64,000 nt of DNA from Psoroptes ovis (taxonomy: Eukaryota > Arthropoda > Arachnida > Sarcoptiformes > Psoroptidae). Position numbers and translations under genes: made by a program. The stretch spans positions 5,474,195 through 5,538,194 of the forward strand of contig PQWQ01000001.1 in the NCBI GenBank assembly GCA_002943765.1, given 5' to 3'. The notes beneath the pieces were generated by a model, which saw nothing but the letters and a program-made list of their open reading frames with translations, ran no database searches and was not told where the DNA came from. This document shows positions 23,694-34,163 of the stretch, piece by piece (the first letter of the stretch is position 1; every line of letters starts with the position of its first letter).

Positions 23694-26271
23694 ATGTCTC
23701 GAACAAATTTCAAACAACAGCTGATGAAAAAACAATTATTACAAGAAGAATTGAGACAGCCATCATCGAAACAGCAGCAGCAACAACAACAGCAAACAAT
23801 ATCGATTCCAATAACATCAGCAGCAACCGCTGCAGCAACAAATATTCCAAATTTACAAACATTAATATCATCGATTGCAGCTGCAGCATCAATCAGCACT
23901 ACAACCCTAACATCGACCTTAACGACACCATCAATAATAACAACAACAAAAACAACAGCCACAACATCACCATCATCATTATCATCATCATCATCGGCAA
24001 CATCATCATCGATATCGACAACTAATTCATCACCATTATTGATTCGAAATAATTCAAATGATCAACAACAACAACAACAACATCAATCACAATCACAACA
24101 ACAACAATCGAATAACATTCCATCAGGTCAATCATCTGAACCGATGATTATTAATTTTGCCAATTCTAATCATCATCACCTTCATCAACAACAACATCAA
24201 CAACAATTAATACATGGTGGTGCTGGATTTAGTTTACCATTACATTTGTTTAGTAATAATACACAATTTCAATCGCAACAACAACAACAACAACAACAGC
24301 CAAATCAACAGCAACAACAACAACAACAACAACAGCCAAATCAACAGCAACAACAACAACAACAACAACAGCCAAATCAACAGCAACAACAACAACAATC
24401 GATTTCATCGATTCATCATCATCATCATCATCAATCAATGAATCACAGTAATGATCTGCTACAATTTAATGGTCCTCATTCATTAAATGCCGTAATTTTG
24501 AATCAAACTGGCCATACAAATGTTGATAGTATCGGTGCAAATCTTCTTAGAAATCATATTCAACAACAACAAACATTGAACAGACCTGAACAACAATCAT
24601 CACCATTCGCATTGAGTCCTGAAAGTCCATTATCCGGTGGTGGTCCATCATCAGCATCCGATTTTGATGATGTATTTGATGGTATAATGCGTTTAGATGC
24701 AAACGGTATCGATGATATCGATAATTTATCGGCAACAATTGTTGAAATTAGTAATGGATCTAACAATAATAATAATAATTATTTTAATTCACCAAATAAT
24801 GATAATAATGCTTCATCATTGATGGATATCGGTGAACCGAAATCGTCAACGCCAACAACATTAACCATGCCACATACATTACCTGAACGAATCGATTCAT
24901 TTCTATTATCGAATCCATTACATAATTCAAATTTAATTTCACATTCACCAGTCAATAACAATAATTCAACATCGCTCAAATCACCGAATGATAGTCCAAT
25001 CAATAATTATCGGCAATCAACAAGCCCTGTGGCTATAAAATCATCAATTTCAACTGCAAATAGATTTAATCATCAAAATAGTTCAATTGGAAAATCGTCG
25101 ATCGGTATTGGTAATAATGGTGGTGAAAGTATTGGCATTGCAATCAGCGGAATACATCATCGAAATTCTGCCACACCGACCACCACTGCAGTATCATCAT
25201 CATGTCCACAATTGACTGAACAACAGCTGAAAGCATGGCAAAAAGATCGACAAAAAAAAGATAATCATAATCAAATTGAACGTCGTCGTCGTTATAATAT
25301 AAATGATCGTATTAAAGAATTAGGTACATTACTACCACGTAATAATGCTGATGATTCAAAACATTATGAACTGGTTAAAGATATGAAACAAAATAAAGGA
25401 ACAATATTGAAAGCATCAGTTGATTATTTGAAAATTTTGAAACAAGAAAATAATCGATTATCCGATGAATATGATCGTGCTATTGATGAAACAAAACGAA
25501 CAAAAGAAGAAAATCAACGTCTACAAGAAGTTTTGTATACATTATTGAAAAAATTCAATGCAACCGATGGTAGATCAAAAGAATCGATTGTAATTATATA
25601 TTCTTGAATATTTTCTTAATTTTTTTCTTAAGAAAATTAATTCTTATTTTTTTTTCGATTTTTAATTTTAGATGGCTGAAATTAATTCAATTACATTATC
25701 GAATAAACAACAAATACAACAACAACAACATCAATCGAATGAAAATCTTTCGAATGATAATAATAAAATGGAATTCATACAATCAATCAATCAATCATCA
25801 TCACAATCACCTACTATTGGTTTTCGTATGGTCAAAGAAGAACCGACTGAAACATTATTACCGATAATCGCCGATAATGATATTCTTCATAATCATCATC
25901 ATCATCAACAATTATCATCACCAATTAGTCCACGAAACAATGATAATCCGATTTTGACCAGTGTTCATACATCACAAAATGCTAATAATGTAAATGTTGG
26001 TGGTTACTTTTTAGCCCTGAGAAATTCTCAACAACTTCAACAATCATCTGAACAACAAATTCAACAAATAATGATGAATCTAGGTGGTGGTAATAGTAAT
26101 AATAGTAACAATACGACACAAAATGCACAGCCATTTGGTGGTCAGCCACAACAAACATCATTGAATCAAGCAACAAATTTATTAAATCATCAATTACAAC
26201 AACAGCAACAATTAACATCCATAATTAAAAATGAAGCATTTTCACCACAATCAATGGATATTTGTAATTGA
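23694..26271 (+). CDS. MITF/TFE-type bHLH-leucine-zipper transcription factor
   Basis: Two exons, 23694-25589 and 25672-26271, encode 831 residues. The start SRTNFKQQLM.KQ..EE matches the conserved N-terminal segment of MITF/TFEB/TFE3, the part bound by Rag GTPases at lysosomes. The region is followed by poly-Gln, poly-Ser and poly-Thr tracts, including three exact 36-base repeats at 24300-24407. The basic region ERRRR.NINDRIKELG and the helix NKGTILKASVDY are at about 520-565, then a zipper. These proteins bind E-box/CLEAR sites as dimers and control lysosome, autophagy or pigment genes. The loop between helices is about ten residues longer than in vertebrate members. The C-terminal exon holds a Phe-Ser-Pro-rich end. 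The intron donor ATT|GTAATT is weak but frame and acceptor agree. Confidence 0.92.
24300..24407 (+). repeat. 36-base in-frame polyglutamine minisatellite
   Basis: Three exact or near-exact units beginning CCAAATCAACAG at 24300, 24336 and 24372 inside the MITF-like gene. They encode Pro-Asn followed by ten Gln, preceded by another Gln run. Confidence 0.9.
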
Positions 26272-27366
26272 TTCGATTTTCGAATATTGTTTTTGGTCAG
26301 ATTTTCGACTTTTTCAAAATATACTCAAAACGAAACATACACACATATAGGATTTTACAAAGTTTCAAGTTTATATTCAGAGTTTTAAAATTAATTTTCA
26401 TAGTTTTCAAGTTGATTTTCGTAGTTTTGAATGCAATTTTAAACGGAGAAATTACGAAATTCAATTTGAAAAGTACGAAATTCAATTTTAAAACCCTGAA
26501 TTAAAACTTGAAACTCTGTAAAAAATATTTAAAACCTTTAACACATATTTCAATCTTACAAACAACATCATACATGCAACAAGACCCTTTCAAGTCTCAA
26601 ATACACTGATACACATTATCATATAGCATAAACACACATACATACATTGGAAATAATGACATTTGACCTTTCATTCAAACAATTAACCGTTCTTTTTTGT
26701 TCATTCATTCATTTGCCTTGATTTTCACCATTAATTTGTGATTTTTTCTTATTTTTTCGGTTCTGTTCAAGTCTCAAAACATTCAATTACACACACACAC
26801 ACAGAGAATATCGCATATATCATATGTTGCCATTTGTATTTTTATTTTATTTAATTTTTGAAGAATTTTATTATATTTTCATGTTCGAATCAGAGAATTA
26901 TATTTTTCAAATCGCTGTTTATGAGCATCAAAATCAATTAATCAATCAATTTTACATTATTTTACACATCGAAACGTGCATAAATCTTGAAAATCTTTAA
27001 GAAATTGTTACAAAAATGTAAAGAATTTAATTCGAATAACGACGATTGTTATTAACTAATGACATTTTTTTTTTACATAAACAACACTTTTACCCTAACA
27101 TATTGATTTCTTATTAATCGGAAAAATTCATTAATTTCTTAAGAGGAAAATCTATTTTTCACCCCAAAATCAGCTGAAAAATGATTTCTCAAATGATTGT
27201 AATTGATTTATACATATTTTTACATGCTCGATGAATTGAATAAAGAATTGATTATTTTAAATAATTATGAATCGTTAAAATGTTATGAATCGAATCAAAA
27301 CAAAGTCAAAAAGCTCGAGTAAAATAAAATTTTAAAAAATGAAAATGAGTAAAAACATGCACCTAC
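26272..27366. other. 3' UTR of the MITF-like gene and spacer
   Basis: Contains a fold-back repeat (26354-26521), then AT-rich sequence with a short CA run near 26790-26802. I see no certain exon. On the minus strand a good acceptor (TTTTTCAG) at about 27174 could provide a tiny last exon for the secreted protein gene at 27367-27705. Confidence 0.5.
26354..26521. mobile_element. Fold-back element family 2, copy 1
   Basis: About 168 bases. The left half starts TTTTACAAAGTTTCAAGTTT and the right half ends AAACTTGAAACTCTGTAAAA, so the two halves form a long imperfect hairpin. Three relatives are at 47.9, 52.8 and 54.7 kb. It lies in the 3' UTR of the MITF-like gene and has no coding capacity. 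Confidence 0.75.
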
Positions 27367-27705
27367 CTCACCCGGACCACGTTCGACCGGTGTACAATTA
27401 TAACGATTAGTAGTAGCTTTAGCTGCTGTCGCTGATGATGATGATGATTCTGATGATACCGGTGATTCTGTTGACGATGTATTTTCATTGCTGATATCAT
27501 CAATCGATGATGATTGATTCGAAGTGGACAGCTGATTTTCTGATTGTTTCGATTGCTGCTGCTGCTCATCGTTTTGTTCAATATTTTCTTTGTTTGAAAT
27601 TGATTCACTGTTTTCAGATTCTTCATTCGAGCAGCGAATTTTAGTGATTATCATCGTTGTAATCATCAAAATGATGATTAAATTGATTTGAAATGATTTT
27701 ATCAT
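27367..27705 (-). CDS. Secreted Ser/Gln-rich protein, first exon
   Basis: A minus-strand exon from ATG at 27705 to a strong donor GAG|GTAGGT at 27366 encodes 113 residues. It opens with a signal peptide (about 1-25: hydrophobic Ile/Leu/Met run ending near KIRC). A low-complexity Ser/Glu/Asn/Gln stretch follows, then NRYNCTPVERGPGE. The product is presumably secreted. I do not recognise the family. If the intron is retained the frame adds VGACFYSF and stops at 27295. Splicing to the acceptor near 27174 would add only four residues (LILG) and a stop. A larger downstream exon was not found before the MITF-like gene. This could be a mucin-like or cuticle/saliva protein, but nothing in the sequence decides it. 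Confidence 0.45.
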
Positions 27706-27984
27706 GATTTAATCGAGAATTTTTAAATCAAAACTTAAATTTAAAAAAATTAGAAAATCGAATGTTTTTGTTGCACAGAAATTATCAGATTTTTTTTTGA
27801 CCGTCGTTTATGAATTGACCAAAAAAAAAAAATTAGAAAAATAACAACAAAAATCAGATGTTTAATTTAAAAATTCAACAATTAATTATAATTAATGTCA
27901 ACAACAAACACAAATTTTATAATGAAAATTTAATCAATTTTATCAGCTACGAAGTTCTCGAAATAGTAAATACTCTGAAAAACA
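27706..27984. promoter_or_regulatory. Divergent spacer, secreted protein / LUC7L3
   Basis: About 280 bases between start codons facing away from each other. It contains CCGTCGTTTATGAATTG at 27801-27817, pointing to LUC7L3, and CTCGAAATAGT at 27957-27967, about 18 bases before the LUC7L3 ATG. Confidence 0.5.
27801..27817 (+). promoter_or_regulatory. Recurrent CGTNNTTTATGAATTG motif, LUC7L3 upstream
   Basis: CCGTCGTTTATGAATTG, 184 bases before the LUC7L3 start codon and in the same orientation as the gene. It is followed by a poly(A) stretch, as at the cenH3 copy. Confidence 0.45.
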
Positions 27985-29221
27985 ATGGCAATAAATGCTG
28001 CTAAACAATTGTTGGATGAATTAATGGGACGTGAACGTGATCTTGCACCGAATGATAAACGTTGTACAATTAATTGGAATGATCCCAGTGTAAGTTCTCT
28101 TATTTTCCATATAAAAATCGCTTTTAATTCATTAATTTTCAATTCATTCCAAAAAGGTTTGCAAGCATTTTTTGGTAAAATTTTGTCCAAACGCATTGTT
28201 TATCAATACAAAAGCTGATATTGGGCCATGTACGCTGGTACATGATGATTATTTGAAACGAGAATATGAATCGAAAGCAAGTAAATATGAGCGGAGACAA
28301 TATGAAGATGAATTCATTCGATTTTGTCAAGCACAATTGAATGATGTTGAAAAAAAGATTAAACGTGCTAAACAACGTTTGGAAATGAGTCAAATTGAAA
28401 AAATGAGTCAATCATCAAACGCAACGCCATTGAATGAAGAAAATCAAGAACGTATCCGAGAGATAACGGAAAAAATTGAACAGTTATTCGAAACAATTCA
28501 ACAACTTGGTTGTGAAGGTTTCATTCATTTTTGAATTATCCATAAATGCTATAGACCCAGGTTTTCATTCATTTTTTTTTCAATTTTACAATTAGGCAAA
28601 GTTGAAGAAGCCCAAGAAGCGATGAAAGAAGTTGATCGATTGAAAGAACAACGTGCTCAAATTAAACGTGAACATCAATCCGGGCATTGGATCCAGAAAA
28701 AGGCTGAAATTGGTGTGGCACAAGAAAAACAAATGGAAGTATGTGATGTTTGCGGTGCATTCTTGATCGTTAATGATGTACAACAACGTGTCGACGACCA
28801 TCTAATGGGTAAACAACATGTTGGCTTTGGGAAATTGAAAAATGCTTTGGATGAAATCAGAGAAAAACGGCGTAATGATAAAATCAATAACAATAACCAT
28901 GATGATGATGATAATGAAATTAATGATAATAATGATAAAGATGATCGATCATCAAGACGTCATTATCGTGATCGAAGAAATGATTCCGCATCATCTCGTC
29001 GATCACGTGATAGTAACCATCACCACCATCATTCCCATAATTATCGATCATCATCATCATCAATCAATGATCATCATCATAATCGTCGTAATAATCATCG
29101 ATCTCGTTCTCGATCTCCAAACCACCACCAACATCATTCATCGAATCGTTCATCATCGAAAAATTCATATCATCATCATCATCAAGGTCATTCATCAAAC
29201 AATGGTACAAGCTCTAAATGA
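27985..29221 (+). CDS. LUC7L3: LUC7-like splicing factor (LUC7L3/CROP type)
   Basis: Three exons, 27985-28089, 28157-28517 and 28596-29221, encode 363 residues. AAKQLLDELMGRERDLAP, VCKHFLV.FCP..LF.NTK.D.GPC...HD and the second zinc finger in EKQMEVCDVCGAFLIV with RVDDHLMGKQH are LUC7 signatures. The long helix between the fingers and EGKVEEAQ.AMK favour the LUC7L3 subfamily. The C-terminus is a Ser/Arg/His-rich tail with RSRSRSP-like segments, as expected for an SR-like factor. LUC7 proteins are U1 snRNP components that influence 5' splice-site choice in the nucleus. Introns are 67-78 bases and the joins are in frame. The poly-His blocks are more extensive than in vertebrates. Confidence 0.95.
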
Positions 29222-29699
29222 TTGCTTTAATCATTTTCGAATTTATTCATTTTTAGGTATTATTCATTATCTTTAATTCCATTTCAAAATACATTAATTA
29301 ATTAATACAAATTATAATCCAATAGAGCAATGACCATACATGATCAGACTCGATCCGTTTTTTGTTTGTTTGTTTGTGTTGTAATTAAATTCTAACGAAT
29401 ATGAATTAAATTTTCAAAGATTGAATGATAACAAGTAAATATGATTTATGATAGAAGATAATTGAGTATCGATAATGATTTATTTATTTATTTTTTTGAA
29501 TTTTTGTTTATTTAGGTTTTTTTTTATGCGAGTCGTCCTTTATGAACGGGACCAAAAAAAAAAAAACAAAGCAAATAAAAAACCGTTGGATTTTTTGTTG
29601 TGTTTTGCGAGGGATTTTTGAAACCAAATTTTTTTTGTTTTGTTTTCACAATCCATTTCTTGTTTTTTGGCCCCAAAATAATCATCGCATCAATCAATC
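29222..29699. promoter_or_regulatory. Spacer between LUC7L3 and cenH3
   Basis: 478 bases, same strand. The first part is probably LUC7L3 3' UTR. The recurrent motif AGTCGTCCTTTATGAACGG at 29531-29549 is followed by an A run and a T-rich tract up to the cenH3 start. Confidence 0.5.
29531..29549 (+). promoter_or_regulatory. Recurrent CGTCCTTTATGAAC motif, cenH3 upstream
   Basis: AGTCGTCCTTTATGAACGG, 169 bases before the cenH3 ATG, oriented with the gene. Confidence 0.45.
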
Positions 29700-30172
29700 A
29701 TGGTACGAACCATTAATAAAGTTTATTCACAACAGTCAAGAAAATCATCATCAGCGAATAATGACATACGATCATCACAAATGGACAATGAAAAACGTAA
29801 AAAAAGACGTGATAAAAATCGTGCGATTCGAGAGATTAAATTTTATCAAAAAACAACTGGATTATTGTTACGGAAATTACCATTCATGAGGTAAAAATGA
29901 TTCGAATTGGTTTTAATTGTAAGATTTAATTCAATTTAATGTAATTATACAGATTGGTCAAAGATATATTGGATGAATTAAGACCTCGAATCGGTTACAA
30001 ATGGAAAGAAAATGCACTTCTTGCATTACAAGAAATGGCTGAAGATTTTCTAATCGAATTATTCGAACATACAAACATTGTGGCCATCAATTCGAAACGT
30101 GTTACAATCAAAGTTGATGATCTTCGTGTTGTTAGACGTATTCGTGGACCGACCGATGTTTGTAATCGATAA
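29700..30172 (+). CDS. Centromeric histone H3 variant (CENP-A-like)
   Basis: Two exons, 29700-29890 and 29953-30172, encode 136 residues. A short basic tail unlike canonical H3 (no ARTKQTARKS) leads into the histone fold: EIKFYQKTTGLLLRKLPF, a longer loop 1 with a Trp (YKWKENA), ALLALQEMAEDFLIELFE, then RVTI..DDLRVVRRIRGP. The divergent tail, the extra loop-1 residue and the loop-1 Trp are what separate CENP-A from H3.1/H3.3. It should replace H3 in centromeric nucleosomes and nucleate the kinetochore. Canonical H3 genes lack introns; this one has a 62-base intron between the first and second parts of the fold. It is tail-to-tail with TAF10, 119 bases apart. I am sure it is a diverged H3; the cenH3 role is strong inference. 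Confidence 0.85.
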
Positions 30173-30291
30173 TTAATAAAGTAATGAAATAATGATCATA
30201 TTTTTGTATTAAGGAATAATAATAATTATTATAGACAAGCTTGAATTTTTCTATTTTTGAATAAAATTCATTCCACATTTTGAATTTGAAT

Positions 30292-30858
30292 TTAAAAGAA
30301 ATATTGGGGTTTTTTAACGTTGATACCATATTCACTTAGAACAGGTACAAGATCTTCAAAAGTCAACGTATAACGTTTATCTTTGGTTTGTTTTTTATTT
30401 TGTGATAATTCTGTACGCATTTTACAATGTTGTAATGAATCAGCCGCTATATCGGATATGAATTTTTGACTTGCCAACGATATCAGACGTAATATTCGTG
30501 TATCGTTGGTGTTGAAACCAGATTGATTCATAATATGACTGGTAACCGAATCAGGTATTGTTGGTTGATAATCATCAAGATATTGAAGGAAATCGATTAA
30601 CTGTTGACCAGCAGTGGTGAATATTGGATCCAGTTCTTCTTCATTATTACTACAATTTGATTCTTGTGGCTGCTCTTGATTTGGTTCTTGTTTTTCATTA
30701 TTATCATTATCATTATTATTACTTGTGCCAGCAATTAATGATGATGATGAATCATTCATATCCATTGCTTGTGATTGACTGTTGACATCATTCGAATCAT
30801 TATCATTGTTATTGTTATTATTACAAGGTAAACCAGAAAACGAATCGATTGATGACAT
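30292..30858 (-). CDS. TAF10: TFIID/SAGA subunit TAF10
   Basis: One exon encodes 188 residues on the minus strand. An Asn/Ser/Gln/Asp-rich head (1-80) precedes the histone-fold domain. FL..LDDYQPTIPD.VT, a GF...D.RI.RLISLA.QKFISDIA.D.LQHCKM block and the very conserved end YTLTFEDLVPVLSEYGINVKKPQYFF match TAF10. TAF10 is shared by TFIID and SAGA; it pairs through its histone fold with TAF3, TAF8 or SPT7-type partners and is nuclear. Human TAF10 is 218 residues. The stop directly follows the conserved PxYF, as in other species. The VPS37 gene starts 246 bases away on the opposite strand. Confidence 0.95.
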   Translation of the reverse strand: MSSIDSFSGLPCNNNNNNDNDSNDVNSQSQAMDMNDSSSSLIAGTSNNNDNDNNEKQEPNQEQPQESNCSNNEEELDPIFTTAGQQLIDFLQYLDDYQPTIPDSVTSHIMNQSGFNTNDTRILRLISLASQKFISDIAADSLQHCKMRTELSQNKKQTKDKRYTLTFEDLVPVLSEYGINVKKPQYFF

Positions 30859-31104
30859 TTTTACGATCAGAATAATTGATGATCAAGCTAATATTGTTTT
30901 TTTTTTATTGAAAAATGGCTAAATAAACAATTGTTATTATGACTCATGAATTTAATCAGTCAATTCACCAAGGTTGAAATAGTCGGTTTTTAAATACCTT
31001 TTTGAGTGTTTTTTAAATTGTTTTTTGTTTACTAAATTTAAAATGCGTAAATCGTTTTGAAAATTGAATTAAATTCATTGAAATACAATTAATTTAGCTC
31101 TGAA
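30859..31104. promoter_or_regulatory. Bidirectional promoter region, TAF10 / VPS37
   Basis: A 246-base spacer between divergent start codons. GGTTGAAATAGTCGG at 30972-30986 is the best single copy of the second recurrent motif. It is followed by a T-rich tract. Confidence 0.5.
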
Positions 31105-31873
31105 ATGGCTCTATTTTATTCACCGAACGATATCGATATTAGTAGCATAAGTTCTGTGCTCAAAAATTTTACCAATGAAGAATTAGATTCAATTCTGAAT
31201 GATCAATCAAATGAAAGAATTGAAACATTTATCAAAGATTTGCCACAAATCAAACAATTGGAAAATGAACGTGAACGTTTGATTGAAGAGAATAAAAAAA
31301 TTGCCGAACACAATCTATCATTTGAATCAACATATCGTGTACAAAGACGAGAATTGACTAAAGCATTTGATGAATGTCAAGAGTTGAAAAATGAGATGAT
31401 GAAGAAAAAATCAAAACTTCGTGAATTTGGTCGTCAACATTCATTGGACACCATATTGGCATTGATGCAAGCAGCTATGGCTGAAGCTGAAGAATCTTCG
31501 GAAGAAGTTGCCAGCGCTTTTCTTCGTAATGAAATTACAATCGAAGAATTTTTAAGGGTAAGGTCTTAAGTTTTAAAATCAGTGATTTAAATTTTCTTCG
31601 AATTCATTCAAGGATTTCAATGAAAAACGTAAACTGTTTCATATGCGAAGAATCAAAGCAGAAAAAATGCCTGAAGAAATACGAAAAATTCAAGCATTAC
31701 CCAAGCCAATTACGACAACATTGGTAACACCATGGCGTCCAGCACCTGGACCACCAGCTTTACCATTTTCATCATTATCCATTAATGATGGTTCAAGTTC
31801 TAATACGAATAATCCGAATCCACCTTATCCAACTAATCCATATGGTTCATTTTATCCGTATAATTATCAATGA
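31105..31873 (+). CDS. VPS37: ESCRT-I subunit VPS37 (B/C type)
   Basis: Two exons, 31105-31557 and 31613-31873, encode 237 residues. A Mod(r) domain (about 10-170) has NEELDSILND..N, a coiled coil rich in Glu/Lys, and the SEE.A..FL...I....FL conserved hairpin, then FNEKRKLFHMRR.KAEKM. The C-terminus is Pro-rich (APGPPALPF, NPPYPTNPYG), as in VPS37B and C. VPS37 joins TSG101, VPS28 and MVB12 in ESCRT-I on endosomes to sort ubiquitinated cargo. Size is in the normal range. The start is the only Met before the conserved segment. ANKRD13, another endosomal ubiquitin-cargo protein, lies 8 kb away but no functional linkage is implied. Confidence 0.88.
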
Positions 31874-32244
31874 AAAAAAACCACTGAAACTATTTGAACG
31901 AGAAAAAAATTGGTTTTTTTGATTTTTACTGATGGTTAACCCCGAAAAAAATTGAAATATTAAGCAATGGAATTGAATGACCATTGAATAGTTGGAGAAG
32001 AAATACTTGATCTTATTGAAATTAATTATTTTTTAAAAACTAAAATATCTTTATCATTTATTCAGAATTTTATTGAAAATTATTGAAAATTAAAAAAGAA
32101 AATTTAAAAAATTGAAAAAAAATTCGAAAGAAAACTTTCAACGTATGAATTTGTCATCAAAAGCTGACCACATGCATCTGATGTTTGATTTGAATTTTGA
32201 ATATTTTAAAAATATTTTATTAATTAATTATTTGACATACTGAA
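31874..32244. other. Spacer between VPS37 and TRMT61A
   Basis: About 370 bases. No gene is seen. CAACGTATGAATTTG at about 32137-32151 is a shortened variant of the recurrent promoter-like motif, about 100 bases before the TRMT61A start. Confidence 0.5.
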
Positions 32245-33258
32245 ATGAGTTTTTGCTCATTGAAACAAACAATCAATGAAGGTGATACCGTTGTGATATA
32301 CTTAACACCAAGACAAATGTATCGTGTAAAAGTTTTGCGTGATGAAGTATTTCAAACACGTTTGGGAGCGCTACGTCTGGATGAATTGATTGGTAAACCA
32401 TATGGCTCGCGAATACAATGTAGCAAAGGATATGTAACCGTATTGGATATGACACCAGAAATATGGACATTGCTGCTACCACATCGTACACAAATTCTTT
32501 ATGGTACCGATATCAGTATGATTCTGATGAATCTACAAATTTGTTCTGGTTCGATCGTTGTTGAAGCAGGCACTGGTAGTGGATCATTATCACATTCGAT
32601 AGCACGGACAATAGCATCGAATGGAAAATTATTTACATTTGATTTCCATCAACAAAGAGTAGAACGAGCCAGAGAAGAATTTCAGGAGCATGGTATCGAT
32701 TCAATCGTCGTCGTTCAACAACGAGATGTTTGTAAAGATGGATTTGAATGTTTTTTACCGACAAAAGTTGATGCAGTATTTCTTGATTTACCAAATCCAT
32801 GGGAAGCAATCGAATCGGCTCAGCGAATATTGAAAAATAATGGACGTATTTGTTGTTTTTCACCATGCATCGAACAAGTGAAACGTTCTTGTCAAGTTTT
32901 GAATAAATTAAATTTTCTGGACATTGAAACGATTGAATGTGTACAGCGGCCATATGAATTGCGGAAAATGTCATATGAAAGGCTGAAATCGAATAATAAA
33001 GCTGATAATACGGCTGATTCTGACCCGACAACGAACGACGATGAATCAATGGCCAATGATCATGATGATGATGCTAAAAATGATGATCAGAAAGAAGATA
33101 ATAACTCAATGAATCAAGGTAAAAAAAGATTACGAGAAACTCACGATGAAAACAATGATGACAATCGATATGTTGATTATTGGGTAACATATTCGAATGC
33201 CGAAATAACTGGACATACTGGTTTCTTAACTTTTGCCACAAATTTTGAAGTTAATTAA
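32245..33258 (+). CDS. TRMT61A: tRNA (adenine-58 N1)-methyltransferase catalytic subunit
   Basis: A single exon encodes 337 residues. The N-terminal domain (1-95) has INEGDTV.IY, G....D.IGKPYGS and V..L.PT-like PEIWTLLLPHRTQILY. The SAM-binding motif I VVEAGTGSGSLSH is at about 109-121, an acidic loop FDFH..R motif follows at 130, and DAVFLDLPNPW is the catalytic motif. These define TRMT61A (yeast Trm61), which with TRMT6 methylates A58 in the T-loop of tRNAs in the nucleus. An Asp/Asn-rich stretch at about 250-300 is inserted near the C-terminus before DYWVTY.NAEITGHTGFLTFA. Human length is 289. No intron and no frame problem were found. Confidence 0.95.
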   Translation: MSFCSLKQTINEGDTVVIYLTPRQMYRVKVLRDEVFQTRLGALRLDELIGKPYGSRIQCSKGYVTVLDMTPEIWTLLLPHRTQILYGTDISMILMNLQICSGSIVVEAGTGSGSLSHSIARTIASNGKLFTFDFHQQRVERAREEFQEHGIDSIVVVQQRDVCKDGFECFLPTKVDAVFLDLPNPWEAIESAQRILKNNGRICCFSPCIEQVKRSCQVLNKLNFLDIETIECVQRPYELRKMSYERLKSNNKADNTADSDPTTNDDESMANDHDDDAKNDDQKEDNNSMNQGKKRLRETHDENNDDNRYVDYWVTYSNAEITGHTGFLTFATNFEVN

Positions 33259-33322
33259 TTAATTAATTAATTTTATTAATTTCTGTAAAATAATAAATCA
33301 TGAATTTTCAAATATATTCGAA

Positions 33323-33340
33323 TCCGTTCTTTATGAATTG
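33323..33340 (+). promoter_or_regulatory. Recurrent CGTTCTTTATGAATTG motif, RPS23 upstream
   Basis: TCCGTTCTTTATGAATTG, about 190 bases before the RPS23 ATG and about 80 bases before the pyrimidine tract at 33419. Confidence 0.45.
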
Positions 33341-33414
33341 CCCCTGTTTTCAAATTTTCTTTCGAATGCGCGAGCGCTGTTTGCGTGCTGTTTTTGTTTA
33401 TGCACAAAAACGTC

Positions 33415-33431
33415 TGTCTTCCTTTTTCCCG
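33415..33431 (+). promoter_or_regulatory. Pyrimidine-rich TOP/TCT-like start region of RPS23
   Basis: CTTCCTTTTTCCCG-type tract about 85-95 bases before the RPS23 ATG. Ribosomal protein genes of animals typically start transcription in such a pyrimidine tract, giving a 5'-TOP mRNA. The exact start is inferred. Confidence 0.45.
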
Positions 33432-33513
33432 TCTGCATCGTATAAAACCTCGTGGCTTTTTTTGATCATATTTTTGATTCAATTTAAAGATATTTTTAAT
33501 TCAAAATTAAATC

Positions 33514-34075
33514 ATGGGTAAATAATTGAGTTTTCGATGGTCAAGAATCGAGAATTTATCGAATTTCTAAATTTTTTAATTAGGTAAACCAAAAGGTCTT
33601 CGAACAGCACGTAAACATGTGAATAATCGTCGTGAACAACGTTGGCATGATAAAGATTATAAAAAAGCTCATCTTGGTATGTCATGGCTATTATTTGTCT
33701 TGAATTTGATTTTTGATTTTTAAATTTTCTGTTCGAAAAGGTACAAGATGGAAAGCTAACCCGTTTGCTGGTGCATCACATGCCAAAGGTATTGTTTTGG
33801 AAAAAGTTGGTGTCGAAGCTAAACAACCAAATTCGGCTATTCGTAAATGTGTTCGAGTACAATTGATTAAGAATGGCAAGAAAATCACTGCATTCGTACC
33901 ACGTGATGGTTGTCTAAATTTTATCGAAGAAAATGATGAAGTATTGATCGCCGGTTTCGGTCGTAAAGGTCATGCTGTCGGTGATATTCCTGGTGTACGT
34001 TTTAAAGTGGTCAAAGTTGCTAATGTATCGCTTTTGGCACTTTATAAAGGCAAAAAAGAACGTCCAAGAAGTTAA
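33514..34075 (+). CDS. RPS23: 40S ribosomal protein S23 (uS12)
   Basis: Three exons, 33514-33517 (only ATG plus one base), 33584-33676 and 33741-34075, encode 143 residues, the exact length of animal RPS23. The protein reads MGKPKGLRTARK, then WHDK.YKKAHLGT, ANPF.GASHAKGIVLEKVGVEAKQPNSAIRK and the GRKGHAVGDIPGVRFKVVKV end, nearly identical to other animals. uS12 sits at the decoding centre of the small subunit; the Pro in KQPNS is the residue hydroxylated by OGFOD1-type enzymes. The four-base first exon is typical of ribosomal protein genes and is set by the donor ATGG|GTAAAT and phase. It is tail-to-tail with ENOPH1, 88 bases apart. Confidence 0.98.
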
Positions 34076-34163
34076 ATTGTGTTTATTCAATATACTTATT
34101 TGGTATATATTATAATTTTTCATTGACATTGACAAAAATAAATTGAAAAAAAAAATTCTGAAT

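Noticed and set aside
24214..24441. Poly-Asn and poly-Val frames inside the MITF-like gene
   Set aside because: Shadow frames of the CAA repeats; the Gln frame continues into the bHLH domain.
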